Counted from the stretch's first letter, positions 7,998-17,441 are shown. The stretch: DNA of 64,000 bases from an uncultured Desulfovibrio sp. (GCF_944324505.1 NZ_CALUWO010000005.1:62001-126000), one strand, 5' to 3'. Made by a program: numbers and translations. Notes: generated by a model from the sequence alone, not told the origin.

Positions 7998-9122
7998 ATG
8001 AGCATCTGGAGACGTGCGCTTGTTGCGGTGGCGCTCTGCCTGCTGACGCCCGCACTGGCGCTGGCCGGCGGCAGCATCAAGATCGGCCTTATGTGCCCCC
8101 TGACGGGCAAATGGGCTTCCGAAGGGCAGGACATGAAGAATATCGTGAGCCTGCTGGTGGATGAAACCAATGCCCAGGGCGGCATCAACGGCAAGAAAGT
8201 GGAACTGGTGGTGGAAGATGACGCGGGCGATCCGCGCACGGCGGCCCTGGCAGCCCAGAAGCTGGTGGGCGCCGAAGTGGTGGCCATCATCGGCACCTAC
8301 GGTTCTGCCGTGACCGAAGCCACGCAAAATATTGTGGCCGAGGCCGAGCTGGTGCAGGTGGGCACCGGTTCCACCAGCGTGCGCCTGACGGAAAAGGGCC
8401 TGCCCCTTTTCTTCCGCACCTGTCCGCGTGACGATGCACAGGGGGCGGCCGCTGCTGCCGCCATCATCAAGGGCGGCTACAAGAAGGTGGCCCTGCTGCA
8501 CGACAAGTCGTCCTACGCCAAGGGCCTGGCCGACGAAAGCCGCAAGGCCCTGGAAAAGTCCAATGTGGACATCGTGTTCTATGATGCCCTGACTCCCGGC
8601 GAACGGGACTATACGGCCATTCTGACCAAGCTGAAGGCCGCCAATCCCGACCTGATCTTCTTCACGGGCTACTATCCCGAAACGGGCATGCTGCTGCGCC
8701 AGAAGAAGGAGATGGGCTGGAACGTGCCCATGATGGGCGGTGATGCCGCCAACCATCAGGACCTGGTGAAGATTGCCGGCGCCGATGCCGCTGCCGGCTA
8801 CTTCTTCATCAGCCCGCCGCTGCCGCAGGACATGGACACGCCGGAAGCCAAGAGCTTCCTGGAAGCCTTCAAGGCCCGCTACAAGACGGCGCCCGTTTCC
8901 GTGTGGGCGGTGGTGGCCGGCGACGCCTACAAGGTCATCGAGGCGGCGCTGAAGAACGGCAAGGTGGAGTCCGAGGACATGGCCGCCTGGCTCAAGCAGC
9001 TCAAGGACATGCCCGGCCTTACCGGCCGTCTGGGCTTTGACGAAAAGGGCGACCGGGTGGGCGAATTCTACCGCACCTATGTGGTGGATGCCCAGGGCAA
9101 GTTCGTCCTGCAGGGCAAGTAG
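7998..9122 (+). CDS. livK: Branched-chain amino acid ABC transporter, periplasmic binding protein
   Basis: The 374-residue protein is a Leu/Ile/Val-binding-type periplasmic receptor. Residues 1-23 form a signal peptide (basic start, hydrophobic core, ALALAG at the end). The mature part starts with the family's IKIGLMCPLTG strand and has the DDAGDP and GTYGSAVT segments. The start at 7998 is preceded by GGGGAG; the frame is open further upstream but lacks a signal peptide there. It is the first gene of livKHMGF and is separated from livH by a strong hairpin, which usually gives the receptor more expression than the membrane parts. Confidence 0.93.
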   Translation: MSIWRRALVAVALCLLTPALALAGGSIKIGLMCPLTGKWASEGQDMKNIVSLLVDETNAQGGINGKKVELVVEDDAGDPRTAALAAQKLVGAEVVAIIGTYGSAVTEATQNIVAEAELVQVGTGSTSVRLTEKGLPLFFRTCPRDDAQGAAAAAAIIKGGYKKVALLHDKSSYAKGLADESRKALEKSNVDIVFYDALTPGERDYTAILTKLKAANPDLIFFTGYYPETGMLLRQKKEMGWNVPMMGGDAANHQDLVKIAGADAAAGYFFISPPLPQDMDTPEAKSFLEAFKARYKTAPVSVWAVVAGDAYKVIEAALKNGKVESEDMAAWLKQLKDMPGLTGRLGFDEKGDRVGEFYRTYVVDAQGKFVLQGK

Positions 9123-9194
9123 GACGACCGCTGGTGAGGCAGCCCGGTGCGCATGCCGCCCGGGGCTGCCCTGAATTCCAACCAGGAAAACAAC

Positions 9195-9232
9195 GCGCCG
9201 CGCGATATCCCCTGCGGGATGCCGCGCGGCGC
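9195..9232 (+). repeat. Strong stem-loop between livK and livH
   Basis: GCGCCGCGCG (9195-9204) pairs with CGCGCGGCGC (9223-9232), with a further ATCCC/GGGAT pairing inside. There is no T run, and it ends 5 nt before the livH ATG. It probably stabilises the livK mRNA or limits livH translation. Confidence 0.6.
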
Positions 9233-9237
9233 GGAAC

Positions 9238-10149
9238 ATGCGTATGGAACAATTTTTTCAGCAGCTGTTGAACGGCCTGGCCGTGGGTGGCATCTACGCG
9301 CTGGTGGCGCTGGGCTATACCATGGTCTACGGCGTGCTCAAGCTCATCAATTTTGCCCACGGCGACCTGTTTACCATCGGTGCCTATCTGGGCCTGACCC
9401 TGCTGGTAAGCTGCAATCTTGCGGGACTGCTGGGACCGGTGGCGTCGGTGCTGGTGGTTTTTGTCATGGTGTCCATTCTTGTGGCGCTTATCGGCTGCCT
9501 GCTGGAGCGCGCGGCATATCGTCCGCTGCGCAAGGCCAACCGGCTGTCCGCCGTGGTATCGGCCCTGGGGGCCTCCATCTTTTTCCAGAATGCGGTCATG
9601 CTCATTTACGGGGCGCGCTTCTATGTGTACCCGGATTTTCTGCGGCCGGACTTCACGGTGAATCTCTTCGGCCTGGATGTGCCCGGTGTACGTCTTATGG
9701 TCATCAGCGCCAGCGTGCTGCTTATGCTGGCCCTGTGGGCCTTCATCCAGCGCACCCGGACCGGCGCTGCCATCCGGGCCGTGGCCATTGACCAGGGGGC
9801 GGCCCGGCTCATGGGCATCAATGTGGACAGGGTCATTTCGCTGGTCTTCTTCATCGGTCCCGGGCTGGGCGGCGCGGCCGGCCTCATGGTGGGCATCTAC
9901 TACGGGCAGATCGACTTCACCATGGGCTGGTCCTACGGCCTCAAGGCCTTTACGGCGGCCATCCTGGGCGGCATCGGCAACATTCCCGGCGCCATGCTGG
10001 GCGGTCTGCTGCTGGGTGTCATCGAGGCCCTGGCGGCCGGTTATGTGGCCATTGCCTGGAAGGATGCCATTGCCTTCCTGGTACTCATTCTCATTCTGAT
10101 CATCCGTCCCACGGGCATCCTGGGCGAACGAACGGCGGACAAGCTATGA
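9238..10149 (+). CDS. livH: Branched-chain amino acid ABC transporter permease LivH
   Basis: The 303-residue protein has eight or more membrane segments and the LivH pattern (GGIYALVALGYTMVYG, INFAHGD, and the C-terminal AAILGGIGNIPGAMLGG loop that contacts the ATPase). Two ATG codons are possible, 9238 and 9244; neither has a strong ribosome site because the stem-loop at 9195-9232 sits immediately upstream. Its stop overlaps the livM start by 4 nt (ATGA). Confidence 0.93.
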   Translation: MRMEQFFQQLLNGLAVGGIYALVALGYTMVYGVLKLINFAHGDLFTIGAYLGLTLLVSCNLAGLLGPVASVLVVFVMVSILVALIGCLLERAAYRPLRKANRLSAVVSALGASIFFQNAVMLIYGARFYVYPDFLRPDFTVNLFGLDVPGVRLMVISASVLLMLALWAFIQRTRTGAAIRAVAIDQGAARLMGINVDRVISLVFFIGPGLGGAAGLMVGIYYGQIDFTMGWSYGLKAFTAAILGGIGNIPGAMLGGLLLGVIEALAAGYVAIAWKDAIAFLVLILILIIRPTGILGERTADKL

Positions 10150-11117
10150 GCATGCGCACCCTTGCTGCCGTGCTGCTGGGCGCGGTCATCCTGCTGCTGC
10201 CGCTTGTTGCGGGGTCCTACTGGGTTTCCGTCTGCGTGAGCGTCGGCCTGTATGCCCTGCTGGGGCTGTCTCTCAACGTCATTCTGGGCCAGGCGGGCAT
10301 CTTTCACATGGGGCATGCGGCCTTCTATGCCGTGGGCGCCTATGTGACCGCCATTCTCAATACCCTGTTTCAGTGGCCCATCTTTGCCACCATGCCCGTG
10401 GCCGGTGCGGCCTCGGCCCTCTTTGCCCTGCTGGTGGCCCGGCCCATCATCCATCTGCGTGGCGACTATCTGCTTATTGTCACCATCGGTATTGTGGAAA
10501 TCGTGCGCATTGCCCTGCTCAATGACGTGGGGGGCTATACAGGCGGTTCCAACGGCCTGTTCGGCATTGCCCGTCCGCAGTTCTTTGGCTTCAAGATCGT
10601 CAAGACCGTGCATTTCTACTATCTGGTCTGGGGCATGGTGGGCATCAGCCTGCTGCTGTTCTACGGTCTGTGGCGTTCGCGCATTGGGCGCGCCCTGAAC
10701 TGCATCAAGGAAGATGACATTGCGGCGGAAGGCTGCGGCATCGATGTGACCAGCTACAAGCTCATGGCCTTTGTGCTGGGCGCCTTCTGGGCGGGCATGG
10801 CCGGTACGGTCTATGCCGCACAGATGACCACCATCACGCCGGAATCCTTCAATTTCATGGAATCGGTCATCATTTTTGCCGTGGTGATCCTGTCCGGCGG
10901 CAGCATGCTGGGGGTACTGGTCAGCGCCTTTCTGTTCATTGGCCTGCCGGAACTGCTGCGCGAATTTTCCAATGCCCGCATGCTCATTTTCGGCCTGGCC
11001 ATGATGCTCATGATGATCTGGCGGCCGCAGGGCCTCATGCCGCCGCGGGCACGCCGCTACGCCGTGACCACCAGGGCGGAGGGCGCGACAGACGGAACCG
11101 GCGGAGGTAGGGCATGA
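10146..11117 (+). CDS. livM: Branched-chain amino acid ABC transporter permease LivM
   Basis: The 323-residue protein is the second permease, with the family segments LGLSLNVILGQAGIFHMGHAAFYAVGAY (shown in parts: LNVILGQAG, GHAAFYAVGAY) and GGYTGGSNGL, followed by the cytoplasmic-loop region around DDIAAEGCG. It overlaps livH and livG by 4 nt at each end, so it is translationally coupled. With LivH it forms the membrane channel of the importer. Confidence 0.93.
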   Translation: MSMRTLAAVLLGAVILLLPLVAGSYWVSVCVSVGLYALLGLSLNVILGQAGIFHMGHAAFYAVGAYVTAILNTLFQWPIFATMPVAGAASALFALLVARPIIHLRGDYLLIVTIGIVEIVRIALLNDVGGYTGGSNGLFGIARPQFFGFKIVKTVHFYYLVWGMVGISLLLFYGLWRSRIGRALNCIKEDDIAAEGCGIDVTSYKLMAFVLGAFWAGMAGTVYAAQMTTITPESFNFMESVIIFAVVILSGGSMLGVLVSAFLFIGLPELLREFSNARMLIFGLAMMLMMIWRPQGLMPPRARRYAVTTRAEGATDGTGGGRA

Positions 11118-11881
11118 ACCTTCTGGAACTGCACGAGGTCAGCAAGATTTTTGGCGGCCTCATTGCCCTGAGCGAAGTGTCCTTTTCCGTGGAAGAGGGC
11201 AGCGTGGTGGGCCTTATCGGTCCCAATGGCGCAGGCAAGACCACGGTATTCAACTGCATCACCGGCAACTACCGCCCGGAGCACGGGCATATTCTCTTTG
11301 CCGGCGAGGACGTGACGGGCCTGCGCCCGCATCGGCTGGTGGAGCGCGGCATCGCCCGCACCTTTCAGAGCATCCGCCTGTTCGGGCGTCTGCCCGTACT
11401 GGAAAATGTGCTTTCCGGCCGCCATTGCCGTCTGCGGGCCGGGCTGCTGGCCTCCATGCTGCACACGCCGTCCCAGCGCCGGGAAGAACGGGAAGCCGTG
11501 GCCCGCTGCATGCAGGAACTGGCCTTTGTGGGCCTGGCAGACCACCATGCCGAGGCGGCTTCCAGCCTGTCCTACGGCAATCAGCGCCTGCTGGAAATTG
11601 CCCGTGCGCTGGCCTCGGACCCGCGGCTGCTCATCCTGGACGAACCGGCGGGCGGCATGAACGATCAGGAAACCGTGGCCCTCATTGATCTTATCGGTGC
11701 CATCCGCGACAGGGGAATCACCGTGCTGCTCATCGAGCATGACATGCGTCTGGTCATGCGCATTTGCGAAAAGCTGGTAGTGCTGGAAAACGGGACCCTC
11801 ATTGCCCAGGGGGCACCGGAAGAGGTGCGGAGCAATCCGGCCGTCATTGAGGCCTATCTCGGCGCGGATACGGAGGTCTAG
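11114..11881 (+). CDS. livG: Branched-chain amino acid ABC transporter ATP-binding protein LivG
   Basis: The 255-residue ATPase has the Walker A motif GPNGAGKTT, the signature LSYGNQRLLEIARAL, the Walker B LLILDEPAGG and the switch histidine in LLIEHDMRLV. The NQ in the signature region and the MNDQE after Walker B are typical of LivG. It pairs with LivF to power uptake. Confidence 0.94.
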   Translation: MNLLELHEVSKIFGGLIALSEVSFSVEEGSVVGLIGPNGAGKTTVFNCITGNYRPEHGHILFAGEDVTGLRPHRLVERGIARTFQSIRLFGRLPVLENVLSGRHCRLRAGLLASMLHTPSQRREEREAVARCMQELAFVGLADHHAEAASSLSYGNQRLLEIARALASDPRLLILDEPAGGMNDQETVALIDLIGAIRDRGITVLLIEHDMRLVMRICEKLVVLENGTLIAQGAPEEVRSNPAVIEAYLGADTEV

Positions 11882-11883
11882 GC

Positions 11884-12594
11884 ATGGCCATGCTTGAGCT
11901 GAAGGACATTCGGGTCCGCTACGGCAATGTGGAGGCCCTGCACGGCATTAATCTGCATGTGGACGAGGGCGAGATCGTGACGCTGCTGGGCGCCAACGGG
12001 GCGGGCAAGAGCACGACCCTGCTCACCATCAGCGGCCTGGTGCGACCCTGTGGCGGCGATGTGCTGCTGGACGGCAAGTCGCTGCTCAAGGTGCCCAGCC
12101 ATGACGTGGTGCGCCACGGCGTGGCCCAGTCTCCGGAAGGGCGCCGTGTTTTCGGGACCATGACCGTGCTGGAAAATCTGCACCTGGGGGCCTTTTCCGT
12201 GCGCGATGCGGCCCGCTCCCAGCAGACCCTTGACTGGATTTTTGAGCTGTTTCCCCGCCTTTTCGAGCGCCGCGAACAGCTGGCCGGCACCCTTTCCGGG
12301 GGCGAGCAGCAGATGCTGGCCATCGGGCGTGCCCTCATGGCCGAACCGCGCCTGCTGCTGCTTGACGAACCGTCGCTGGGCCTGGCGCCGCTTCTGGTCC
12401 GCTCCATCTTCGAGACCGTGCGCACCATCAGCCGGCGCGGCGTCACCGTGCTGCTGGTGGAGCAGAATGCCCGCGCCGCGCTCAAGCTGGCCACGCGCGG
12501 CTACGTGCTGGAAGTGGGCAATGTGGTCATGCACGATACGGCGGCAAACCTGCTGGCAGACCCCAGCGTGCAGCATGCCTATCTGGGCGGTTAG
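11884..12594 (+). CDS. livF: Branched-chain amino acid ABC transporter ATP-binding protein LivF
   Basis: The 236-residue ATPase has Walker A GANGAGKST, the SPEGRRVFGTMTVLENL stretch typical of LivF, signature LSGGEQQMLAIGRAL, Walker B LLLLDEPSLGLAP and the switch histidine position replaced by Gln (VEQNAR), which is usual for LivF. It starts 2 nt after livG and ends the operon before the terminator at 12615-12656. Confidence 0.94.
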   Translation: MAMLELKDIRVRYGNVEALHGINLHVDEGEIVTLLGANGAGKSTTLLTISGLVRPCGGDVLLDGKSLLKVPSHDVVRHGVAQSPEGRRVFGTMTVLENLHLGAFSVRDAARSQQTLDWIFELFPRLFERREQLAGTLSGGEQQMLAIGRALMAEPRLLLLDEPSLGLAPLLVRSIFETVRTISRRGVTVLLVEQNARAALKLATRGYVLEVGNVVMHDTAANLLADPSVQHAYLGG

Positions 12595-12614
12595 CCTGTT
12601 TTCTGCGCTGTTTG

Positions 12615-12656
12615 CACAAGGGCCGGCAGGCACGGACGTGTCTGCCGGCCCTTGTG
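12615..12656. terminator. Terminator after livF (possibly bidirectional)
   Basis: Perfect 15-bp arms (12615-12629 and 12642-12656) with a 12-nt loop. Only a short T stretch follows. It separates livF from the convergent B3/B4 gene. Confidence 0.75.
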
Positions 12657-12702
12657 TTTGCTGTGTGCGCTGGCCGCAGGCAGCGGAGAACAGCCGGGCG
12701 CC

Positions 12703-13389
12703 TCATGCTGCCGGGGACGGCGGCACCACAAAGGGCGCGGTGAGCGGGCGGCTTTGCGTGAAGTCCGCAAAGAGGCGGGCCGTGGTCTGCATGGCCCTGT
12801 CCAGGGCGTCGAGGGAGGAAAAGCCGTAGATCACCGTCAGGCAGGTGGTGGTTTCCGGCCGGATCATGGCGCGGGTGGAATCGCTGGTGGCGCCGCCGAA
12901 CGGCCCCTGCGCATCGCAGAGCAGAGGCAGATTTTCCAGCGGCAGGTCCTCCTTGCCGATGCCCCGGTATACTTCCCCGGCCTGGCCCAGACGCAGAAGG
13001 ATGTCGCTGCCCACCTGGGAAAGGTCGTAGGACCCCACGGAAAAGCCCGTTTCCAGCGAGGCCAGATTGTTGGCATCCACCACGCTGTTGATGCGGTACA
13101 GGGCCTTGCCCTGCCGGATGCGGCGGTAGAGGGCCTCGGAGGAGATGCGGTAGCGGCCGGGGTCCCTGCCAAAGGCCTTGTAGGCGGCGCGAGACTCGCT
13201 CAGGTTGGGAATGCTGGCCAGGGGCGTATCCTGCAGCAGGCGTTGCAGCATGGGCGCCAGGATTTCGGACAGATAGTTCTGGGCATCGGCGCGGGATTCT
13301 TCCACCTGAACCTCGTGCACAAGGCAGCCCAGACGGCTTTGCGGCCACCGGGACAGGATTTCTGGGGCAATATGCAGTGCGGGAAGCAT
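12703..13389 (-). CDS. B3/B4 tRNA-binding-domain protein
   Basis: The 228-residue protein consists of the B3/B4 fold found in the editing part of phenylalanyl-tRNA synthetase beta. The conserved stretch SVVDANNLASLETG and the later GSYDLSQVG segment are clear. Free-standing B3/B4 proteins are thought to edit or bind misacylated tRNA or amino acids, but few have been studied. The start is taken at 13389 because the GGAGGA ribosome site overlaps an earlier in-frame ATG (13401). It follows the radical SAM gene after 42 nt and is probably in the same transcript. Confidence 0.75.
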   Translation of the reverse strand: MLPALHIAPEILSRWPQSRLGCLVHEVQVEESRADAQNYLSEILAPMLQRLLQDTPLASIPNLSESRAAYKAFGRDPGRYRISSEALYRRIRQGKALYRINSVVDANNLASLETGFSVGSYDLSQVGSDILLRLGQAGEVYRGIGKEDLPLENLPLLCDAQGPFGGATSDSTRAMIRPETTTCLTVIYGFSSLDALDRAMQTTARLFADFTQSRPLTAPFVVPPSPAA

Positions 13390-13431
13390 GAGTTCCTCCA
13401 TAAAAAGGTGCAGTACGGGCGGATGGTCGCC

Positions 13432-14547
13432 TCAGGGACAGCTGATGACCCCCTCGGACCAGAGGCAGGCGCCGCAGGTGGGGGCCGTATTGCCGTAGCA
13501 GTCCTCGCGGCCTTGTTCCCAGTTTTCGCACTGGCTACAGCGGCAGCAGGGGGAAAATTCAAAATGGCGGACCCGCTGGCGGAAGGCGGCATAGTCCTGC
13601 CCGTTCCATATGCGGTCCAGGGGCTGTTCCAGGACATTGCCGAAAAAGTGATGCGCCACATGGCGCGTCTTGCCGGCCCAGTACAGGGTGGAATTGCGCA
13701 GCAGGGGCATGCAGGGGCTGACCAGGCCGTCATGGCGCACAAAGGCCATGCCCTCGTCAATGAAGCGGCAGTGGCGGGCCTGGCGTTGCAGGCGCTGGCC
13801 GGAAAGGAAAACATCACACATGCCGGAACTGCACAGGCCGGCCATGCCGTGCGACACATCCTCGTCCAGCCAGTCCATGAGCGGCACGTGAATGCGCGGC
13901 GAGGTGGGCAGCGGCGCCTGTCCGCCCAGGTCCCAGTCCACCACGTTTTTGTACAGCAGCTCGTCGGCAGTGCGGGCATCCGTGGGAATGACGTTGGAGA
14001 TGCGGACGTCGTTGATCCGGTAGAAGCTGGCAAAATAGGGCAGACGGGCCAGATCGCGCACATTGCTTTTCATGGCCACAAAGGCCATGCCCAGCTGCAC
14101 CGGGCGCGGCAGGCGAAAGCGCCGTTCGTTGAACTGCGCCATATGCTGCCTGATCAGCGGCAGGGTGCTGTTGCGGCGGATATCCCCGTAGGCATCGTCT
14201 TCCAGCGAATCAATGGACAGCCACAGCATGTCCAGGCCGGCATCCAGCAGGGCGGCGGAGCAGGCGTCATCCAGCAGAGTGCCGTTGCTCAGCAGTTCCA
14301 CACGGCGCCCTGTGGCATGGGCAGCGCGTACCATATCCACAATGTGCGGATGAAAGAGTGGTTCGCCCATGCCGCCGAAAAAAAGGGTTTCCACGCTTGG
14401 CGGCAGATGAGAAAGAATGCTGTCAAAGGTCTCCTGGCGCATATGGCCGGGCTGTTCATCGATCCAGCTGTTGCGGAAGCACATGCGGCAGCGCAGGTTG
14501 CACTGCGAGGTGGCTTCAATATACAGGCGTCTGAGGCAATCGGTCAT
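13432..14547 (-). CDS. Radical SAM protein with SPASM-like C-terminal cysteine cluster
   Basis: The 371-residue protein has the radical SAM cluster motif CNLRCRMC near residues 15-22 and the SAM-binding GGMGEP. Cysteine-rich segments follow: SGMCDVF, SPCMPLL, and a C-terminal run CCRCSQC...CYG...CGACLW...SCP typical of SPASM/auxiliary-cluster enzymes. The CLW-x3-G-x-x-x-CP ending resembles maturases of tungsten/molybdenum aldehyde-ferredoxin-type oxidoreductases; that assignment is inference, since no such oxidoreductase is in the window. The start at 14547 is favoured by TGGAGA upstream; the frame is open to 14649. It is divergent from ddh. Confidence 0.7.
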   Translation of the reverse strand: MTDCLRRLYIEATSQCNLRCRMCFRNSWIDEQPGHMRQETFDSILSHLPPSVETLFFGGMGEPLFHPHIVDMVRAAHATGRRVELLSNGTLLDDACSAALLDAGLDMLWLSIDSLEDDAYGDIRRNSTLPLIRQHMAQFNERRFRLPRPVQLGMAFVAMKSNVRDLARLPYFASFYRINDVRISNVIPTDARTADELLYKNVVDWDLGGQAPLPTSPRIHVPLMDWLDEDVSHGMAGLCSSGMCDVFLSGQRLQRQARHCRFIDEGMAFVRHDGLVSPCMPLLRNSTLYWAGKTRHVAHHFFGNVLEQPLDRIWNGQDYAAFRQRVRHFEFSPCCRCSQCENWEQGREDCYGNTAPTCGACLWSEGVISCP

Positions 14548-14626
14548 GGTGGTCTCCAGCGCGGAAGCGTAGCATACTTCTCCCGGCGGGTCGATACGGG
14601 ATGTGCCGGGCAGGCCGTCTGTTTTC

Positions 14627-14656
14627 TTGACGGGCCGCGCCTCTTGCATCTAAGAA
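14627..14656 (+). promoter_or_regulatory. Predicted promoter for ddh
   Basis: TTGACG (14627-14632), 18-nt spacer, TAAGAA (14651-14656), about 60 nt before the ddh start. Confidence 0.4.
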
Positions 14657-14718
14657 GAGGGACGCGCTCCCGTCTTCAGGGTGAAGCGCTGTCTGAATTT
14701 TTTGCCAAAGGAACGACA

Positions 14719-15642
14719 ATGAAGAAGTTTACGCTTGCTGTTCACAGTCTGGGCAATATCGGTTCCCGGGTGGTGGAAGCCGCGCTGGCTGCCCCCGACT
14801 GCCAGTGCCTCGGCGTCATTCGCCGCGCCGATTCGCTGGGAACGCGCACGCAGGCCCTGCGCGGCCTGCCGGAATATGCCGATCTGGCCAGCCTTGAGGC
14901 TGCCCAGGGACGTCCCGATGTCATTGCCCTGTGCGGTCCCTCGCGCAGCATTCCCCAGACGGCGGAAGCGCTGCTGCGCAAGGGCTACAACTGCGTGGAC
15001 AGCTTCGACGTGCACACCGACATTCCCCAGAGCGTGATGCGGCTGGACAAGGCCGCCCACGAGGGCGGCGCCGTCAGCATCACGGCCGCCGGCTGGGACC
15101 CCGGCACGGACTCCGTCATGCGCGCCCTGTTCGAGGCCATGGCGCCCACCGGAACCACCTTCACCAATTTTGGCCGCGGGCGCTCCATGGGCCATTCCGT
15201 GGCGGCCCGTGCCATTGCCGGCGTGGAGGATGCCGTGTCCATCACCATCCCGCTGGGAGGGGGACGCCATTCCCGCCTGGTCTATGTGGTGCTGAAAGCT
15301 GGGGAAAATCTGGCGGATGTGACGGCCCGCATCAAGGCCGACGACTATTTTGCCCACGATCCGCTGGAAGTTCGCCAGTGCAAGGACCGTCAGGAACTGG
15401 CCTTTGCGGCGGACCAGTCCCACGGCGTGCTCATGGAGCGCACCGGTGCCTCCGGCATGACGGACAATCAGATTCTCAAGTTTGACATGCGCATCAACAA
15501 TCCTGCCCTGACGGCGCAGGTGCTGGTTTCCTGCGCACGTGCCGCCACGCGCATGGAGCCGGGCTGCCACACGCTCATCGAAGTGCCGCCCATCAAGCTG
15601 CTGCCCGGCGAGCGCATGGACATCATCAGCCGCATGGTCTAG
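14719..15642 (+). CDS. ddh: meso-Diaminopimelate dehydrogenase
   Basis: The 307-residue protein fits NADPH-dependent meso-DAP dehydrogenase in length and pattern: an N-terminal Rossmann strand-turn (VHSLGNIGSRVVEA), a CGPSRS segment, SFDVHTDIP, and the substrate-loop AAGWDPGTDS. The enzyme makes meso-DAP in one step from tetrahydrodipicolinate, for lysine and peptidoglycan. The start is set by AAAGGAA upstream; the frame is open for 2 kb before it, but that part is antisense to real genes. It is monocistronic, with its own promoter and terminator. Confidence 0.93.
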   Translation: MKKFTLAVHSLGNIGSRVVEAALAAPDCQCLGVIRRADSLGTRTQALRGLPEYADLASLEAAQGRPDVIALCGPSRSIPQTAEALLRKGYNCVDSFDVHTDIPQSVMRLDKAAHEGGAVSITAAGWDPGTDSVMRALFEAMAPTGTTFTNFGRGRSMGHSVAARAIAGVEDAVSITIPLGGGRHSRLVYVVLKAGENLADVTARIKADDYFAHDPLEVRQCKDRQELAFAADQSHGVLMERTGASGMTDNQILKFDMRINNPALTAQVLVSCARAATRMEPGCHTLIEVPPIKLLPGERMDIISRMV

Positions 15643-15670
15643 CCGTACCCGTATCCGTCGTCTGACGTAC

Positions 15671-15702
15671 AAGGCGTTCCCGCAGGGAGCGCCTTTTTTT
15701 TT
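15671..15702 (+). terminator. Intrinsic terminator after ddh
   Basis: 11-bp arms (15671-15681 and 15685-15695, one mismatch) with a 3-nt loop, followed by a run of about ten T. Confidence 0.92.
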
Positions 15703-16001
15703 GCCCCTGCGGACAGCCAAACGGAATGACCGCAGGGCTGCGCATTGCTCCAGATTCTCTTTGTGACGCCGGCAGGACGGCGAGCGGCATCGGGAGCCAG
15801 GCGGCAGGACGGACTAGGGCGCTTGGAGAACACGTTCCGTTTGAAACGCTTTGCCGTTCACACCATGCGTGCGGCCTGTCGTTTCGCGAAAAAACGCTCT
15901 GCTTTTCCGCGTAGTTTTGGCCGGGAGGGGCTGTGTCGCCGCTTCGCGGTTTTTCGTGTTCAAAGGGAAAACGCGCTGCCCCCCTGACGGACGCCGGGCA
16001 C
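15703..16001. other. Intergenic region, nothing recognised
   Basis: This lies between the convergent ddh and redox-operon terminators. Several overlapping short frames exist on both strands, but none has a ribosome site or a protein-like composition. Confidence 0.55.
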
Positions 16002-16032
16002 AAAAAAAGGGCGGCCGGCAAACCGGCCGCCC
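16002..16032 (-). terminator. Terminator of the cytochrome/Fe-S operon
   Basis: On the minus strand, a perfect 10-bp stem GGGCGGCCGG/CCGGCCGCCC (16032-16023 and 16018-16009) with a 4-nt loop is followed by T7 (16008-16002), 21 nt past the stop. Confidence 0.92.
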
Positions 16033-16052
16033 CCATGAGACAGCAGGGGAAA

Positions 16053-17441
16053 CTACACTTCCACGTGCTTGATATTGTCGGGAATGATGACCATTTCACG
16101 CAGCAGAGGCTTGAGGAAGGTCCAGCGGATATTGTGTTCCTCGTACACTTCCATCATGTCGCGGATGGCGTCCCAGCAGTTGTGACAGGGCGAGATGACC
16201 AGGGTGGCGCCGGTGGCGCGGATCTGTTCCAGCTTCATCTTCAGGCCAACGTTACGCTGCTGGCGGTACAGGCCCACGCCGTTGAAGCCGCCACCGCCGC
16301 CGCAGCAGAAGTTATGGTCGCCATGCACGGCCATTTCGCGGAAGTCTTCGGCGATGTAGGACATGATTTCACGGGTGTAGCGGCCAAGACCGTTGTTGCG
16401 CACGTAGTTGCAGGAGTCCTGCAGGGTGCAGGGTTCCTTGATCTTCTTGGCCGGGTCGATCTTGAGCTTGCCTTCGCGCAGGGCCATGGCCACCCATTCC
16501 ACATAGTGCAGGAAGGGCACCGGCGGGTCACCGTTTTCCTGGCCGGCCCAGTAGGGGCCTTCCACCACGGTGGCGCGGTGGGCGTGGCCACATTCGGTGC
16601 CCACCACCATCTTGGGACGCAGCTTCTTCACGGACTTGTAGATGCGCTTCACATTGTTGGCCGCGCCTTCCCAGTCACCGGCAAACATGGTGAGGGAGGT
16701 ATTTTCCCAGCCTTCGCTGGGCACGGTCCAGTTTTCACCGGCAATGTGGAAGAGGATGGCAGCATCGGCAATATCGTTGGGATAGTGCTTCACTTCGCGG
16801 GCATTGAGGATGTACATGATGTCCGCGTCTTCCTTGTCCACCGGGATTTCCAGATCCGGCCATTCTTCGGAGTTTTCGTCCACCATCCATTCGCAGGTGT
16901 CCACCCAGTCTTCCTGGGTAACGTCCATCTGGGCGCCGTAGACGCGGTGCATGCCGGAACCGATCTTCAGTTCCCACGGCACAAAGCCGTGCTTGAAGAG
17001 AATGCCGCGCAGGATGCTGATGAGCACGCCGGTATCAATGCCGTGCGGGCAGTAGAGCGAGCAGCGGTTGCAGCAGGTGCACTGCGACCAGGCCACTTCC
17101 ATGCAGTGCAGCATGAAGGCGTTATCCACCTGACCCTTGCGGCGCACCAGTTCGCCCAGGGTGCTGTGGAACTTGTAGGACGGGATCTGCTTGGGGTCCT
17201 TGTTGTTGGCCAGGTACAGGAAGCAGCTGTCGGCGCACATGCCGCAACGGGCGCACAGGTCGAGCCAGGTCTTGTTACGGGAAGACTTGAGGAAGTTTTC
17301 CACGTCCTTGGCCAGCTGGGCCGTATCGACCTTCAGTTCCTTCATCTGGGCATAGTATTTGGCGCCGGCCTTGTCCTGCAGAAGGGTATGGATTTCTTCC
17401 GCAGTGGTGAGCGGCTTGGGAGTGCAGAGCATTTCAGACAT
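16053..17441 (-). CDS. HdrD/HmcF-like iron-sulfur protein of a transmembrane redox complex
   Basis: The 462-residue protein has two ferredoxin-type cluster motifs: Cys63, 66, 69, 73 and Cys121, 124, 127, 131-Pro. A C-terminal CCG domain of the heterodisulfide-reductase type follows (DSCNYV..., [14 protein letters not shown]), which can hold a noncubane [4Fe-4S] cluster. Length and layout match HmcF (about 460 residues) and TmcB of Desulfovibrio, which face the cytoplasm and receive electrons from the membrane cytochrome. A strong AAAGGAG site precedes the ATG. It is the third gene of a three-gene operon and starts 39 nt after the cytochrome b gene. Confidence 0.85.
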   Translation of the reverse strand: MSEMLCTPKPLTTAEEIHTLLQDKAGAKYYAQMKELKVDTAQLAKDVENFLKSSRNKTWLDLCARCGMCADSCFLYLANNKDPKQIPSYKFHSTLGELVRRKGQVDNAFMLHCMEVAWSQCTCCNRCSLYCPHGIDTGVLISILRGILFKHGFVPWELKIGSGMHRVYGAQMDVTQEDWVDTCEWMVDENSEEWPDLEIPVDKEDADIMYILNAREVKHYPNDIADAAILFHIAGENWTVPSEGWENTSLTMFAGDWEGAANNVKRIYKSVKKLRPKMVVGTECGHAHRATVVEGPYWAGQENGDPPVPFLHYVEWVAMALREGKLKIDPAKKIKEPCTLQDSCNYVRNNGLGRYTREIMSYIAEDFREMAVHGDHNFCCGGGGGFNGVGLYRQQRNVGLKMKLEQIRATGATLVISPCHNCWDAIRDMMEVYEEHNIRWTFLKPLLREMVIIPDNIKHVEV

